A stretch of 64,000 nt of DNA from Pyrenopolyporus hunteri (lineage: Eukaryota; Ascomycota; Sordariomycetes; Xylariales; Hypoxylaceae). A program made the translations under genes and the position numbers. The stretch is from NCBI GenBank assembly GCA_902806595.1, contig CADCXC010000018.1:372001-436000 (forward strand). The letters run 5' to 3'. Numbering within the stretch: position 1 is the stretch's first letter; each line of letters starts with the position of its first letter. This document shows positions 46,486 through 59,700 of this stretch, piece after piece. The notes under the pieces are model-generated. The model was not told the origin of the DNA. It worked only from the letters and a program-made list of their open reading frames with translations, and ran no database searches.

Positions 46486-49400
46486 AGCTCGGAACGACGA
46501 GAGAGGGGTTGCGGAAAGTATAATCTACCGGATTTGGCGTGCACCTACATACAGGGTAACCGACGATCGTTAGACTTGGAGATTTGGTCAGGTTTGGTCT
46601 TTGCTATGTAGATTGGCATCCCCAGGGGGAGGATCCGTGCTGCTAGATAAGACGCCCGTTTCCATACTGTGGCTGAGTCCGCGGTCGAATAATGCTCAGC
46701 TCGTAAGGTTCTTCCGAGCATGACACGATAAAGAGGTTGGGTTTTGCTGAGTCTCTTGATACTCTAACCAACATGGTCTATAATATCAAGTGACCGGCCC
46801 CCTTAGAAGCTACCACGCATGTCCAAGGTAGGTATCCACCAGGATAGTAAGTTTATGATCCCGCTTAGGACTAAACTTACCCCTTTATTCCTCTCCCCCC
46901 ACTACGCTAGGCAGTCTGTACATGAGAACAGGTCTATTCGTTGAATTCAAACCCAAAAGTTCAAACCCTCGGGCGTGGAAGCCTGTACCATGATGCCGAC
47001 ATTTTAGAGTTGCCACTTGGTAGGCTGCCGCGTCATGTGTCGTCGTACGGCCTCGGAGTGGCAAGTCAGCTGGTTGACGCCGTCCAACTCGAAGGATGAG
47101 GCGGAGCCGAGCTACGGCGCAGCTCTTCACCCGATAACTACATGCCGTGGGACACTCGTAGGCGATATTGGGACGGTGCCGAGGCAGCTTGACCACGACA
47201 ACTGGAGCATCCGGCCCGAATTACGAGGGAGTAGCTGAGCGAATCTCGTAAATGCTCGCCGGCCTTCATGCGGACTGTTGAGGTCAAGAAGGAGTATCGC
47301 AGAACATGTGAAATGGAAAGATGATTGGCGCCTTACTCGATATAGGGGTTATATGCGTTAATAGATAACGTAAACCCCGGGTTTAAGTAGATACCTACCA
47401 GATAGCCATGGGCGGATATTCTCATCTTCTCCTTCCCGTATATCGCCGGGGATGGCGACTTCGCTAAAGTAGCGTGAGTCCTTAGTACTACATGACTATG
47501 AAGTATCACTATGAAGTATCAGTGATGAATAGTAAAGGGTATTTTAGTATATGGTTGTTGAGAAGACTGCTCTCCGCTTAACTACCTAGGTAAGTAGTTG
47601 GATTAGCGTCTCGTATCGATATTTTGGGAAATCGGTGTGATGAATATAGAGCCCAGTGTAACACTAGAGAGTGAAATAGGAAACTTATTTATATCGTTCT
47701 AGATGAGTGACTCACATGGAAATGTATTGAAAAAGCATAGTTTTGCCCAAATTGCTGAGAGTTATGGTCGGTCGGTTAGGTGGGACGACGGAGTTAGCAT
47801 AACTACCTAGGTACCCTAGCGATACATATAGGAGAACCCCAAGGTTGCGATTCTGTTTGGGCGGGGGAATAAAGGCGAATTAAGTTTCTACCGGAGTGTT
47901 ATACGGCGTGACGGCCGCCTTGATACCCCTATTATCCTGAAACGAGAAACGTGTAAGTGTTGTGTATTCGGTGAGGCTTGCGCGTAAGGTGAGATGGGCT
48001 GGGATGGGTTGGGGATGCAACAGCCGCTCGCGGCCACTTTTATCAACCGAGCAGCGTTATAATTAGAATAGGAGACGGACGTTGCATCGAAACTCTTATC
48101 TAATTAGGGACCATGAACAGGGACCTGCGTGGGTAGCCCGGAACTCGGGTGTCGATCGTCGGCGCCGAAGCCTTCTCCGTCACTGCCTTCTACTCGGGTT
48201 AGTGAGCGTGTAGATCGATGAACTTGCTGCGTATTTGTCTTTTGTTCGATAACCTCATGCCAGAGCACCTTCGCAGCCTTGCCGTCGACGCAGGACTCGA
48301 AACTTCAATCGGCGGTGCCGGTCGCTAGAGCCGCTGATAATGAACGTCGAGCCCCCCACCCTCGGAGCCCGGTCCGGCGGCGGTACGAACTCCTTGCATG
48401 AGATACTATGTAATCGATCACAACAATTCCTGTTTGCTTATCATCCTGCCGCCGCAGATGACGAGGCGAATTTGACGGGATATGCAGCCTTGATGTTTTC
48501 ACTTGCACGTATAACCAACAGTCGATAGCAGAGATTCCGTCAGTCTGACGCCAACGGGGGGGAAATGGTGTAAACGGAGGTGGGAAACCGTTGCAAAGAA
48601 CCATAACGTTCCGTACCAACATCTGCTATTCCAACTGAATGGGACGGTTCGTTTTGGGGAGGACGCCATCCTTCTCGAAGGAGGCTATTGGGTGATATTC
48701 TTCCTTGGCCTCTTTAGTGTGCTAGCTTATTGAAGTCACACAGCTTAATATCATAGAGTGAAGAGAGCTTACAAGTGATTTTGAAGTTAGATACCAGACA
48801 GGCATGCACCTCGCAGATTTATTTTAATTGACCATGGCCTCAAGAGCGTCCTCGTGGGCATCTTCCCACTGTTGGCTTGAAGCAATTAAATTTGACAATG
48901 TAGCTGGCTTGATTACGAGGTATCAATATAGGCTGGTGAATAGCCATCTAGGAAAGGGTATTCCGATGACAGATGGGGTTTTGTCAAGCCCGCCGAGTTT
49001 CCGGATTCGAGCTACTGATATAGCTTAATATCGTCAACACGGGAGAAGATCTTAGGTCGGCTACGAAAACTCCTACTGTAGATCGCGGAGACAAAATTCG
49101 ACTATGGACCCCGAATCAAGTGTCCGCCTTATGCGCCCTACCGTGTGCCACTTATCGCGATCATGTGCTTAGAATTGGCCGCGTGATAACCAGAAACGCA
49201 CCTCGACGGAGCTCCGCTTTACTTGTACCGTCGAGCATGCACTCGTTGGTTCCTAGCTTAAGGATCGTCTCTTGTACCAAGATGAGGCCCGCTCTCCCTA
49301 GCTGTTCGCCACCGTATTCGACGCTCGACACTGGAGGTAACGAGGATCGGCCGTCTTTGTATCTGCGGGAGAACGTGCTAGCGCTTGGCAGACCGGCGAA

Positions 49401-52400
49401 AACAAGTGAGGGGAAAGAAGGTCACAGAGGAGCGAGAGGCTCATCATAAACGCACACTTGCGACCAGGGGTCTTCGGCAAGTGAGAATCTAGAACCGTAC
49501 TGCCGAATGTCCCGGCAAGTTCAAATCTGGAAAAAGAAGTGCACGATACTTCTCCATTGCCTGAAGACGGCCGCCCGGTCCCGCATAACCTCTGGCCAAA
49601 CGAGGCAATACCGGCATCGATCGCTTTGGAGACGCGGGACAGGGCCACGGCCAGAGAGTAGTGCCCCTCTGGGTCTCATCTATTACCATGGTAATGGCAG
49701 CGGCCGTGGCCTCGGCTGGGACCTTTTTTTTGCATGAGGGAAGAGGCAGGCGAAGCTCTTCATTTGTCGCCCCAGGTCATTGCAGTGGGAAAACTGGCGA
49801 ATGGTGACGCCAAGAACGCGATTCGTCGCAGGACTCGCCACAATGGTCAGCCACTACCTCGCGATCATGCCGGCGGCAAGACCCAGGCATCATACGCAGC
49901 TCCCGTCGACAGCTACCCGTGGCCCGTGGTTTTATAGGGAACTAATATGCACCTACGCAGGTACATACCATCTTTGTAGCTGTGTTTGATCGCCGTAAGC
50001 GGACTTCGACCTGCGGGTTGCTACTTACCTACGTATATGCTGCCAGGCTTAGTAGGAGGTGGCCGTCGCGCTGACCGCCACACGACTTGGACTCGTGAGA
50101 TCAGTGTGCAGTATCGGGCAGGGGGGGTCGGTTACGTAGCTCAAATAACTACTGACTTACAGCAAAAGGTTGGTTGGTGCCTCATTTCCTAGGGTTTTGG
50201 GAACCTACTCCTGCCAAAATGGGATATCATTTTCCGACGACAGGGGAATGTCAAGAACTGTGAAAATTTTTTCCTTCCTTCTCCCCCCAATGACGACCCT
50301 CGTGGGTTGGATATCATACCGTAGGACGAAACGTGGGGTTCGTTTTCCACGGGGCCGGCAGAAAGGCCTCCCGCATAGGAGAACAACTCATAGTACGGCT
50401 GTCATATGCATGTTGTGCTTTAGGAGCATGCAGAGGTCAAGGTCATCATATGAACCTGACGTAAATCAAACAGCAGAGAGGGGGGAAGGGAGCAATCGAA
50501 TCATTAGCGAGAAGCATTAGGTACTCGGGGAGGGGGTTACTATGCAAAGACAGGAAATAGCTTCTGAATGTAGATATGCTGTGAAATGCCAGAATCATAC
50601 TGGCGAATTTATCCGCAAACATAGTAATTTCGCCACAAAGTGGCCCTGGATGCATATCATCTGGATCACTTCTGGCCGGATGTGAGCTCGTGCGTCCGCG
50701 AGGCTTGTCTCCCGCTGTGGGCCAAATTAGCATTTCTAGATCTGGGTCGAGGTTCCATCGACTAATGGGACTCTAGAGCTGCCGAATAGAGATGTGCTGA
50801 CTCTTGCGGTTCGGAGGGCCAGCGAGCCTAGGTACCAGCAAGCTTTCTGCCGTGTCCGGTAGGTCCTTGCAGGAATACTTTCTCGTGTTTTCTACTCTGC
50901 GTACCGGGTACCGTCGCTACGATCTTCAGGGCGTACGTAGCGGGTTGCCGAGAGGGACGCTGGACCGCTTGGACAACTTGGGACTGGTGCCATGTAGGTG
51001 AATGATGATGGGTTGCGAACTCGTCTCAGTGGCCTGGCAAGCAGCAGCCCATGTACCGGTTGGCTGTGGAAGCCCGGGTACGAAGGAGTACCCTGCAAGT
51101 ACTTCCGTTATCTCGCTCGACCGTAAGGGGAAATTGACACGAGGACAACGTGGGCGGCCATCAGTCCTCGGAAGAAGTCAAAATATGTGGCTAAGATCAC
51201 TCCCTTGTGAGGGTGTGAGGTATTAATCATCTAGGCCCTGTCGTCTAAGCGAGGGTCGTGGTTGCAAAAGGGCCACTTGGAGCCCAGCACCGAACGAGGA
51301 TATAAGGTGGAACAGTACTGATTTGCCCGCCGCCCACTCTGAACCTAGCGATAGGTAGTAGCTTTTGTGTTGTAAGGGTGTACTCCGGAAAACAGCCGCT
51401 GACGTGATGGACTGATGTTGGGATGGAAAATGAGAAAGCTCAGCTATCGGAGCCCGCCTCGCCTGCCCGCCCTCCTGGAGCGTGCAGGGCCGGGCTTGCA
51501 GACGCCTATCGCACGCGATTCTTGCGCGTTTCTCTTCCTCTTTTCTCCGCCGCGCGAGACGATACGATACGATGCGATTGTTTCTTTTGATCATGCGCAG
51601 CCCGCGAATTCCACGGGGTTTGCTTGCCAAGTGGATCCGACTCTCTGTGCGACCGGTTGAGCGACTAAAAATAAGTAGACGAGAGGCAAGGAATCAAAGG
51701 AGGTTTGGTAAGGTAGGTAGGTAGGTAGGCAGGTAGGCAACATCTGGAGAGGGACGGCGATTTCGTCTTTGACCTGTCATGAGTTAGGATTGGGATCCCG
51801 GTGCCGAAGATACCGAATCCATGCTTCAGGAATAGCAGTCTTATAGGTAATAAAACAATTTTAAGTCCACGCTTGGCAGGTGTATTTTTGATGTCGTCGT
51901 TTGACCTGAGGCCCTCGGTCAGCCAAAAAAGCTTCACCAAGTTTTTTTTTTTAAGCTATGGCCACCTCCTTTTCCACACGGCGGGCCGGGTTAAATCATT
52001 CAAGCAGGTAAGACCTGGCTGCTAAGCCGTCCGAATTGAGATCCGTTGCTATTCGATCGGGGGTCATTGCTAGTGCGAAGCCCTGAGAAAGGGGCGGGAG
52101 GATGAATGAAGCGCCTTCTAGACGTGATGAGGATGGCGGACGGTGAGAAAGCGAATTAGGTAGAATTCTTCACCTTTTACCGGAAAGGGCTCACCGATTT
52201 TGCAAACCCCCTTAATAACACCTTCACGTCTTTGCTATCCTCCGCTACCGGCAAATGACGAACGCCTTCGTCTATGGAACATTGAAGAATCCTTCGTCTG
52301 ACTGACATGTAGGTACGCATACTACGTAGCCTGGATGCGCACTTTGAACCATGGTAAGAGAAGCGGTGGTCACGTTCCTTCGGTGGAAGAGCCCCATCGT

Positions 52401-53400
52401 TGGCCTGTCCGCTCGGTCTGCAATGCTCGGTCTGTGGGTAATCGGCCAGGGGCCACACTGACAACTGTGTTTTCTGGCCCTTTTTTTTCCACTTCCCCCT
52501 TTTCTCCACAATCCCCCCAGTTCGCTAAAAATGGCGGCGGGAAGATCCTGATCACCAAAGCACGAAAGAGATGACGAGTTGATCATTGATACATGCGTAT
52601 CCCCTTGTTCTACAAGTAGCTTCTCGGAGGTTAGAGGGCGATTGACGAGGATAGCGAGACGGGGGGTCGCCAATAGATAGGCAGTGTATAACGTGACGGA
52701 GGGTTTTCGAGTTACTCGGTACATACGTCGAGTCTCCCCTTCGAGCAGCCGCGATAACGAAATCTAGGATAACCGCACGCGGCGTATTATGCGTATTATA
52801 TTATAGGTATTATTATACCTTAAACGACGAAATCATAACCGGAGTTGGATATCCTTGGGTGAGTAGCGATTGAGCAGCAGGGTGTTAATCTAAGCGTTTA
52901 GATGGCAGCCGAGCCAGAGACTCCTAGGCTGAATGACAAGGCCTCACACGCCGGTCATCTAAGATTCAAGTAGTAATTTGATGTATCGACAAGGTGTCGG
53001 AGGCTAAGCCATGCAGAGTAGCCAGCTTGACCGAGGATATTCGTCGGCTACATAGTACCGTAGAGTAGTAATACATGCCAAACCCTGCTTGGTAGAGACA
53101 TCATACATCCAGAACAATCGCGCGCATTTGACGTCGAAAGGAGGAAACTGGTATGATTCCCGACGTTGGCTGGGCTTCAGGCGAATCCCGATTCGAAATT
53201 GTTGGATATCCGGTATGGCTAGGGTGTGATTCCGGCGAAGATGCAAGACACGCCATGCCCAAAGATGATTAGATTCTTGAGATTCCGCGGTTGAGCACTC
53301 TTAATGGTATGGTTTGATGGAACGCTAGAAATAAAAACAGACGACGGACGGAGCGCGGAGTACGTGCACCTCCGGTAGCCTCATCGGCGATCACGCCAGG

Positions 53401-53488
53401 GAAGAGACGGAGAGAAAAGGAAAAAGAAAGAGAAATCGTAAGAGACAGAGAACAGAGAACAGGGGACAGGGACAGAGAGAGGGAGGAA
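53401..53488. repeat. Purine-rich tract
   Basis: Almost pure A/G with GAGACAGAGAACAG-like tandem units. Confidence 0.65.
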
Positions 53489-53781
53489 ACAAGAGATCGT
53501 AGCATCCATGGACAAATGATGGAAAAGAGGGCAAAGTAATAAGAAATGTTCAAGACGGAGCTATATGAAATTGCTATCGTGGACCTGGAACCAGCCGGCG
53601 CAAGGTTTGGCGAAGCTTATGCATGTAGGCCGAATCCCTGGGATGACTGGCATGGACAACAGCTATACACGTATTAGTTGCTCCAGGGTTCGTCCCTAAA
53701 ACGTCGAGCTGCATCCATGCGTACAGCTTCATTCCCCACGTCTTGAAGAAATCTTCATCGAATTACGGGGGCATTATCGAA

Positions 53782-53804
53782 GGGGGGGGGGGGGGGGGGG
53801 GGGG
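53782..53804 (+). repeat. Poly-G run of 23
   Basis: An uninterrupted run of 23 G, followed by AAGAAAAAGAAG. Such runs can form G-quadruplex structure and are prone to length error in sequencing. Confidence 0.85.
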
Positions 53805-54123
53805 AAGAAAAAGAAGCAACCAGGAACATTACGTAGAAGAGTCGCCCGGCCCCGGTTCCCATAGTCCCGCAGGTACAACACCAAAGATCCATACATACAA
53901 CACATCCCTAACAAGTTTTATGTGTACTGTACAGCATACACCCTCTATAATTTAGCTACCTACCTATACGTGGATGTACGATTACCATTGCCTTGCTATA
54001 GTTATATAAATACTTCGGGTATAAGGAATCGAACAACTGTACCGGCTCTCTTAAGAGACGGGTGCCCGTATATCTATAATAACACATCCATACCTGCCTA
54101 CCTACGTAGGTAGGTATGTACCT

Positions 54124-54861
54124 ATGGGCGTGGGGCTTAGGTCCTCGGGCTCGCCCCTCGTCCTACTACATACGACCATCGTAGCGATTTCGATTGTCGT
54201 CGCTCGTCCATGGCTGAGATGCAACCATGGTTGCAATATGGGACAGCATGATTGGGCGAACCCTGGAGTATGGCATCATGTATGTAGGTCATACAGGGAG
54301 GCGTTGCACCGTCCTCCCGCGGCAGATACGTTGAATTGGGAAATCAAGATTCGGGGAAAGCAACGATCTACAGGTCTGCATGTACATTGGGACGTTGGCG
54401 ACTTACAAGTGGGAGACGGATCTGTACATGATATTCTAGCAAGGTACATGAAGCTGACCGAATCCGGATTGCGTCAGAGCAGAGAGAACGCCGGGAACCA
54501 TATTAGAATGCTAGGAATAAGGCCCGACATTGCATGCCGGCACGGTAAATCAGGTCATTGGCCGACGTCTCGAGATCGTCCCAGGTTACCCCGGCCTCAG
54601 CTCTGTTTTCGAATACTCCGGATGATACTCGCTGACGGACAGGACGTACGTTCTGGATCCTCGTCAGGGACTCCGTCAGGGACTTCGCCAGGGGGGGGGG
54701 GAGCTGTCGTGCGACGCTGCACTCTACGGCGCGTCCACTTCCATCTCGCCCGCGAGCCATGCGCCTATTGCAGCCATAGGCTGGGGAAGCTTCTGCTTTC
54801 CACTCGCAGTTTTTCCTATCTGCGCGAACCTGTCGTGGTTGTGTCGTGTCCGGGGCGGTGA
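54124..54861 (+). CDS. Doubtful ORF in the gene-poor block
   Basis: A 245-codon frame, the longest in the 16-kb block. I recognise no domain. Its composition (many Arg, His, Cys, Trp), and a Gly run made by an 11-G tract at 54691-54701, suggest chance openness. I list it only because nothing else of this size is there. Confidence 0.12.
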   Translation: MGVGLRSSGSPLVLLHTTIVAISIVVARPWLRCNHGCNMGQHDWANPGVWHHVCRSYREALHRPPAADTLNWEIKIRGKQRSTGLHVHWDVGDLQVGDGSVHDILARYMKLTESGLRQSRENAGNHIRMLGIRPDIACRHGKSGHWPTSRDRPRLPRPQLCFRILRMILADGQDVRSGSSSGTPSGTSPGGGGAVVRRCTLRRVHFHLAREPCAYCSHRLGKLLLSTRSFSYLREPVVVVSCPGR

Positions 54862-56848
54862 CGAAGGGCGAGATCATCGTTAGGGGGGTCGTCACGGTGC
54901 TATGTTGTGTTCAACCCCCCTTGTAATGTCACTTATACAAGTCGGGGAACCTTGGCGAGGCCGATATGCGCACATTTAACGCTATGTCCGGCCGACCGAT
55001 CGAAATGGCATCTATCACGACGTGAAAACCAGGATTGTGAACGATGGCGGCCGTCGAACCCTGTCGGGGGCAGCCTTCAATCGGCAGGTCGCTATCTGGG
55101 CTTGTAGGCTGCATTCAATTTTGCAACTCTAGCGGAAATAAATACACACGAGTTGCACCGGAGAGAGAAAATAACCCCTCGGAATGACAACCAAGCCTCA
55201 TGTTTTCATGGCTTCCAATGCTTTGCTTGTCTTTGCGACGAGGGCGTATGCATACCTCATCTTATCATCACCCGTTCCTAGCGAAGAAGGCTCTATTACT
55301 ATTCCTTTTCCTTGCCACTTGGGGGGGCAGGTTAAAGCGCGGTGATACTGTGTGCTGCGATACGTTACGTTGAGTACCGCGACTAACGGGCGTCGTTGAT
55401 ATCATCCCTCAGGGGGGCAAGGTAAGTACCGTGTAGAGGCGGCCTGGGGGATGATAAGACGATGCTCCGGTTCCAGGACAGGTTGCTTAACCCCAACTTC
55501 GGTGCGGTTTTTAACTGATAGGTTGTATAAGTAGCTAGAAACATACCTGTCGTTAGGGGAGGGGAAAAGAAAAACGAAGGAAAAAAAAGCAAAATAAAGA
55601 GCTCTAGCCGTAGGAGAAGCTGCGTGGGCGAGACACATACACACGTACGGCATTTTGATATCGACCACCCACGACCTTACATAATGGATCTGTGGGGGTT
55701 GACATATAAGTACCACCGACGACGAGCCCATATGCAGGTATCGTCGTCCGAACCAACATACAGGAGGACGAGAGTGTAACTTCAGTACACGGGGGGCCGG
55801 AGCAACCCGGTACTACTTCCTAGTAGATCGTTATTATAGCAACGCGCACACGCAGAGGGTTCACTTGCTCCTGCATGGAGCCAACCATTGCAAGACTTCC
55901 GCAAACCCCGTCATGAATAGAATTTTCCAGATCACCGAAAATTAAATGGTGCATCAAATCCAACCCAAAATCTTGCGGGTTCCGTGTAACGTACAGGGAC
56001 GGTTCGCCGGACCCAGTGTTTCTACACGTCCACGTATTATCAAATCGCTGATAGGGAACAGCAATGATTCTCGTGTCTCGGACGTGTTGCGCTTATGGAC
56101 AAGCGGAACCGAGGAAGCTCGTCCCAGACGGAGCCTTTCTGGATAGATAATTTACGAGCCCGGCTTTGTGAACTACTACGGCAATGGATACCTGGTCCGC
56201 TTGTTGTGAAGGGTGTGGGCTAGGTGGTAGAGTTATAGCCGTCCGATGGGAGAAGATTTGGGGGCCGGGCTTGCTTGGTCTACCGTAAGAACCCCCTCGG
56301 TTCTTCCGCTGGCACGGTTACCTATAGCTCACCACAGTCTCTCTCGTACCTAATGCAGATTGAAGGGGAGGAGGGGGGCGTTCCTCGCCTCTTCCAGCCA
56401 TTCAGCACACGGAATGCCGAGCACCATTAGGAACCGCCCCTGGCAACTTTCGCAATCCCAGGTGGAGGCTTATAGATCAGCGCTAAGTTAAACTAGCAGA
56501 ACAACCCGGCCGAAACTCTTCTGCCTCTACTATGGTAGCTGGTCGCCAAGAACCAGATCGTTCGAAACGGTTGACGGGGCCGTTCTCTTGTGAAGATCGA
56601 TTCGCGCTCAAATGGTGGCGTGTCTTCGCATTTGATTTGCCTGAGCTTTAGGGAACTCTTTTCTTCGGCTCGGCTAGGCGCTCCAGTGACTTTGCAATCC
56701 GTAGGGCCTGTATGGCACTAGCACCAGGCTCCGACCAGTAACAGGTTCTGAGCTCTCGAGAGTCGAAAGCCGTAGGCGCTGGTTGTCGTTTCAATCGGCA
56801 ATAGCAATAGCTAATTCGAGCCATATACACGCCTCCCATACATAGTCC

Positions 56849-56931
56849 CATACATACATACGTACATACACACGTACATACATATACATATACATATCCA
56901 TTCGCATACATACCTATACGTACATACACGT
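56849..56931. repeat. (ACAT)n/(ATAC)n microsatellite
   Basis: Imperfect CATACATA/CGTACATA array over about 80 bp. Confidence 0.75.
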
Positions 56932-57130
56932 ATCATCATGTATGTGTTCGACCGTGCATAATCGTATAAGCAAGTCTCATGGGGAGGAGAGGCCCTTCAA
57001 CCGTTACATACGTGCCTACGTGAAGGGCACGAACCTCTCGTTTCCAATTTCGTATAACTAAGCGCTGAAGGGGAAGTTTGAAGATAATTAAAATGGAGAC
57101 GAGACATACGGCATGGAACAGGGCAGGCCG

Positions 57131-57208
57131 GAATATGATAAAATCAAGTAAAATAAAATGACGATAACGATGATAATGATGATATTGATCATAATGATAA
57201 TAGTAATG
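57131..57208. repeat. GATAAT/ATGATA-type repeat
   Basis: AT-rich imperfect trinucleotide and hexanucleotide array (GATAACGATGATAATGATGA and similar). Confidence 0.65.
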
Positions 57209-57231
57209 GGTGACCGGTACGAAGAGGAGGG

Positions 57232-57271
57232 ATGTAGGTACCTAAGTAAGTAGGTATCTAGGTACCTAGGT
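57232..57271. repeat. TAGGTACCTA-type palindromic array
   Basis: Several overlapping GTAGGTACCTAAGTA and CTAGGTACCTAGG units. It is one of the densest examples of the motif that recurs between genes. Confidence 0.7.
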
Positions 57272-59056
57272 TATAGGCCATTCTCGCCCGTCATCCGCGC
57301 GCATAACATAACAGCCGTTTGCAGTTTCCTGTAGGCGTCGTGCTGCACGGCGTGCTTTCCGGGTTTCTCGTGGTTTAATGTGTTGTAAAAGGTCCACGGG
57401 CCATGTTGTATAGGGGAGGTTGTATTGGACGTACCCGTGTAAGTCCTATGATGTACCGGTAAAGTACCGCCCGGGGGGCACAGCACGTTTCCCAAGATTG
57501 CCCGTTTTCCAGGGTACAGGGAAGCTGGGTACATACCTACAATACCACAATACCTACATGTAGTAACTTCGCCCAGGCACCACCTATATACTTCCTGAGG
57601 GGCCTGGATACACGCTGCATCGTACTCCGCTAAGGTACGTCTTTTAGTTGCTTAGAGCCCTGCGAATAGTTGATTTAGTGCAGCTGGAAGTTTGCTGTCG
57701 AGCCAACGCGGCTAAGAGAGCTCCAGTACCATTTACACACCCCTCCCCTCCCCCCCTCCCGTACTGCTTAGCGAAACCCCACCACGCCGCTAACTAAGTG
57801 CTGTAGATGCGGTACCTACAGTAGACCATCCACTGCGCCACTCCGTCCTGCTCTTTCATGTTTTCTTTTCATTTGAATTTCTCCAGCAAGGAAGGGATCT
57901 AGGTACATATCGACATACCTCCTACCTACCTACCTAAGGTATCTACCTAATACAACATATGTAGGTACCTACCACCTACCTTCTTATATAGGTACAGTAC
58001 CTATTTCAGAGAACCCCGTCACCACACTGACCTCGTCTAGCCAAATCTAGTACGTCCACCCCGACCCCAACCCCCAGGCCGGACCTTTCTTAGTGGCAGC
58101 CGCTTCCCTAACTGGTCAAACTGGAAAATAAGGTGGCGCCAAGTCACGAATTTTTTTTTTTTCTCCGTTACGATTTCTCACAATTTCTCCTCTTCTGAGA
58201 GAAAAAGGATAGATGACATTATTCCATTCTTTTTTTTTGTCTTCGTTTCCCATTACCATCTAACGAGCACTCTTACATTCATTTAATCGGCACAACTATG
58301 CCCTGTTAAGCAAATAAAAACCAATTATAATTCCCTAGGCGACTAGTCAGAGAAGGGGAGGGGGGGAAACGAATAGTCGCTAAACCTATCACGATGCCTA
58401 ATTTCTCTTTTCGGCCTATCCTACTCCTCTCCGGTTGTACTCGTTCCAGCTGCTTTTGATAGGTAGGTGTATCTACCTTTATGTGACATTGGTCCTGGTT
58501 TCCTTTTGCTCTATCTATCTCTATTTTTCTCTCTGGCCTACATACCCTACATATATCCTTTTGAGTACCTAGCCTGGGCAGGTAACATTGTAAGGTTGTT
58601 TCGGCCTTGACGCCCCCTTTGAAATTAGCAATACAGTATTGCCTAGATAGGTACAGGTCTTTCATTTTATTTATTCTTATTCTTATTATTCATTTTCTTA
58701 CTCGGGGTTTTATCAATTTATGTCACCATTTACCCATTTTAGCTCGTGGTCTAACATTAGATCGCTGCTCGTCTCTTTCTGTCTTTTCCTAGCATTATAT
58801 GCACCTCGGATCCAAAGTATTATTAACCTATATACAACTTCCATGTCGTCTTTTTTACAAGGTACCTATTCCCATCATGGACAAGCTGCAGACGGGTCGA
58901 TCTAAGCACTACTCTACTTTGCCTACCCTTACTTATTCCATGTATGTCGGCGCGGTACCTATCTACCTACATAAGCCTACCTGGCTATGTGCCCACACCA
59001 AGTCGTACATACATATCGTACTTAGGCTCGTACATACACACAATACCTACGTATAA

Positions 59057-59115
59057 TACATACCTACATACATACATACATACATACATACGGACGCACA
59101 CATACATACATACAC
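59057..59115. repeat. (TACA)n microsatellite
   Basis: Tandem TACA units, interrupted once by GGACGCAC. Confidence 0.8.
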
Positions 59116-59630
59116 TATGCCCCTACTTATCTTAACCATACTAACCCCATAATTACGTCCCATTGCATCGTCTATCGTTTACGTACCTAGGTATGTAGGG
59201 GAATAGGTAGAGGTAGGTAGGTAGGTAGGTATACACATCGACCGTTGGTTAATGGGGTCATATGGCTCCATCTTGCCTATATATCCTTGCCTTCTCTCCC
59301 GGGTCTGGCCCGTCGGCCTCGTCTCGACGACTTCTCCTATGTCCTCTCGAAACCCATTGATCATTCGTAATGGCTTCTTTTCTTTAGGGTTTTCCTTTAG
59401 TCTGTTGTGTATTATATTGTGTTCCCCGGCTCTGCCTCCCCCCTCGGCCTGAATTCGCCTCGCTCCGGAAAAAGAAAGATATACACAGAACGAGCTTTTG
59501 AGGTTGCTCCTATCTTGCCCGGTGGATAGCACGAACTCTCGTTTCGAGGTCTTGAATTTCGGGGATTTCTTCTTTCTATCGTTATCTGCGGTACATTCAT
59601 CGGAGGTCCTACGCCACAGGGAACTCGACT

Positions 59631-59700
59631 ACTGCTTGCTGCTGCTGCTACTGCTACTACCACTGCTGCTGCTGCCGCTGCTTGGTACTGCTACTACTAA
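59631..59700. repeat. (CTG)n-type trinucleotide repeat
   Basis: CTGCTGCTACTGCTACTACC-like array about 0.9 kb upstream of the GT2 start codon. Confidence 0.7.

Noticed and set aside
54160..54250. Possible 5S rRNA start (ACATACGACC)
   Set aside because: The match stops after about ten bases; no later 5S blocks follow.
54124..54861. 245-codon frame as a confident gene
   Set aside because: No domain, odd composition and a homopolymer-encoded Gly run; kept only as a doubtful entry.
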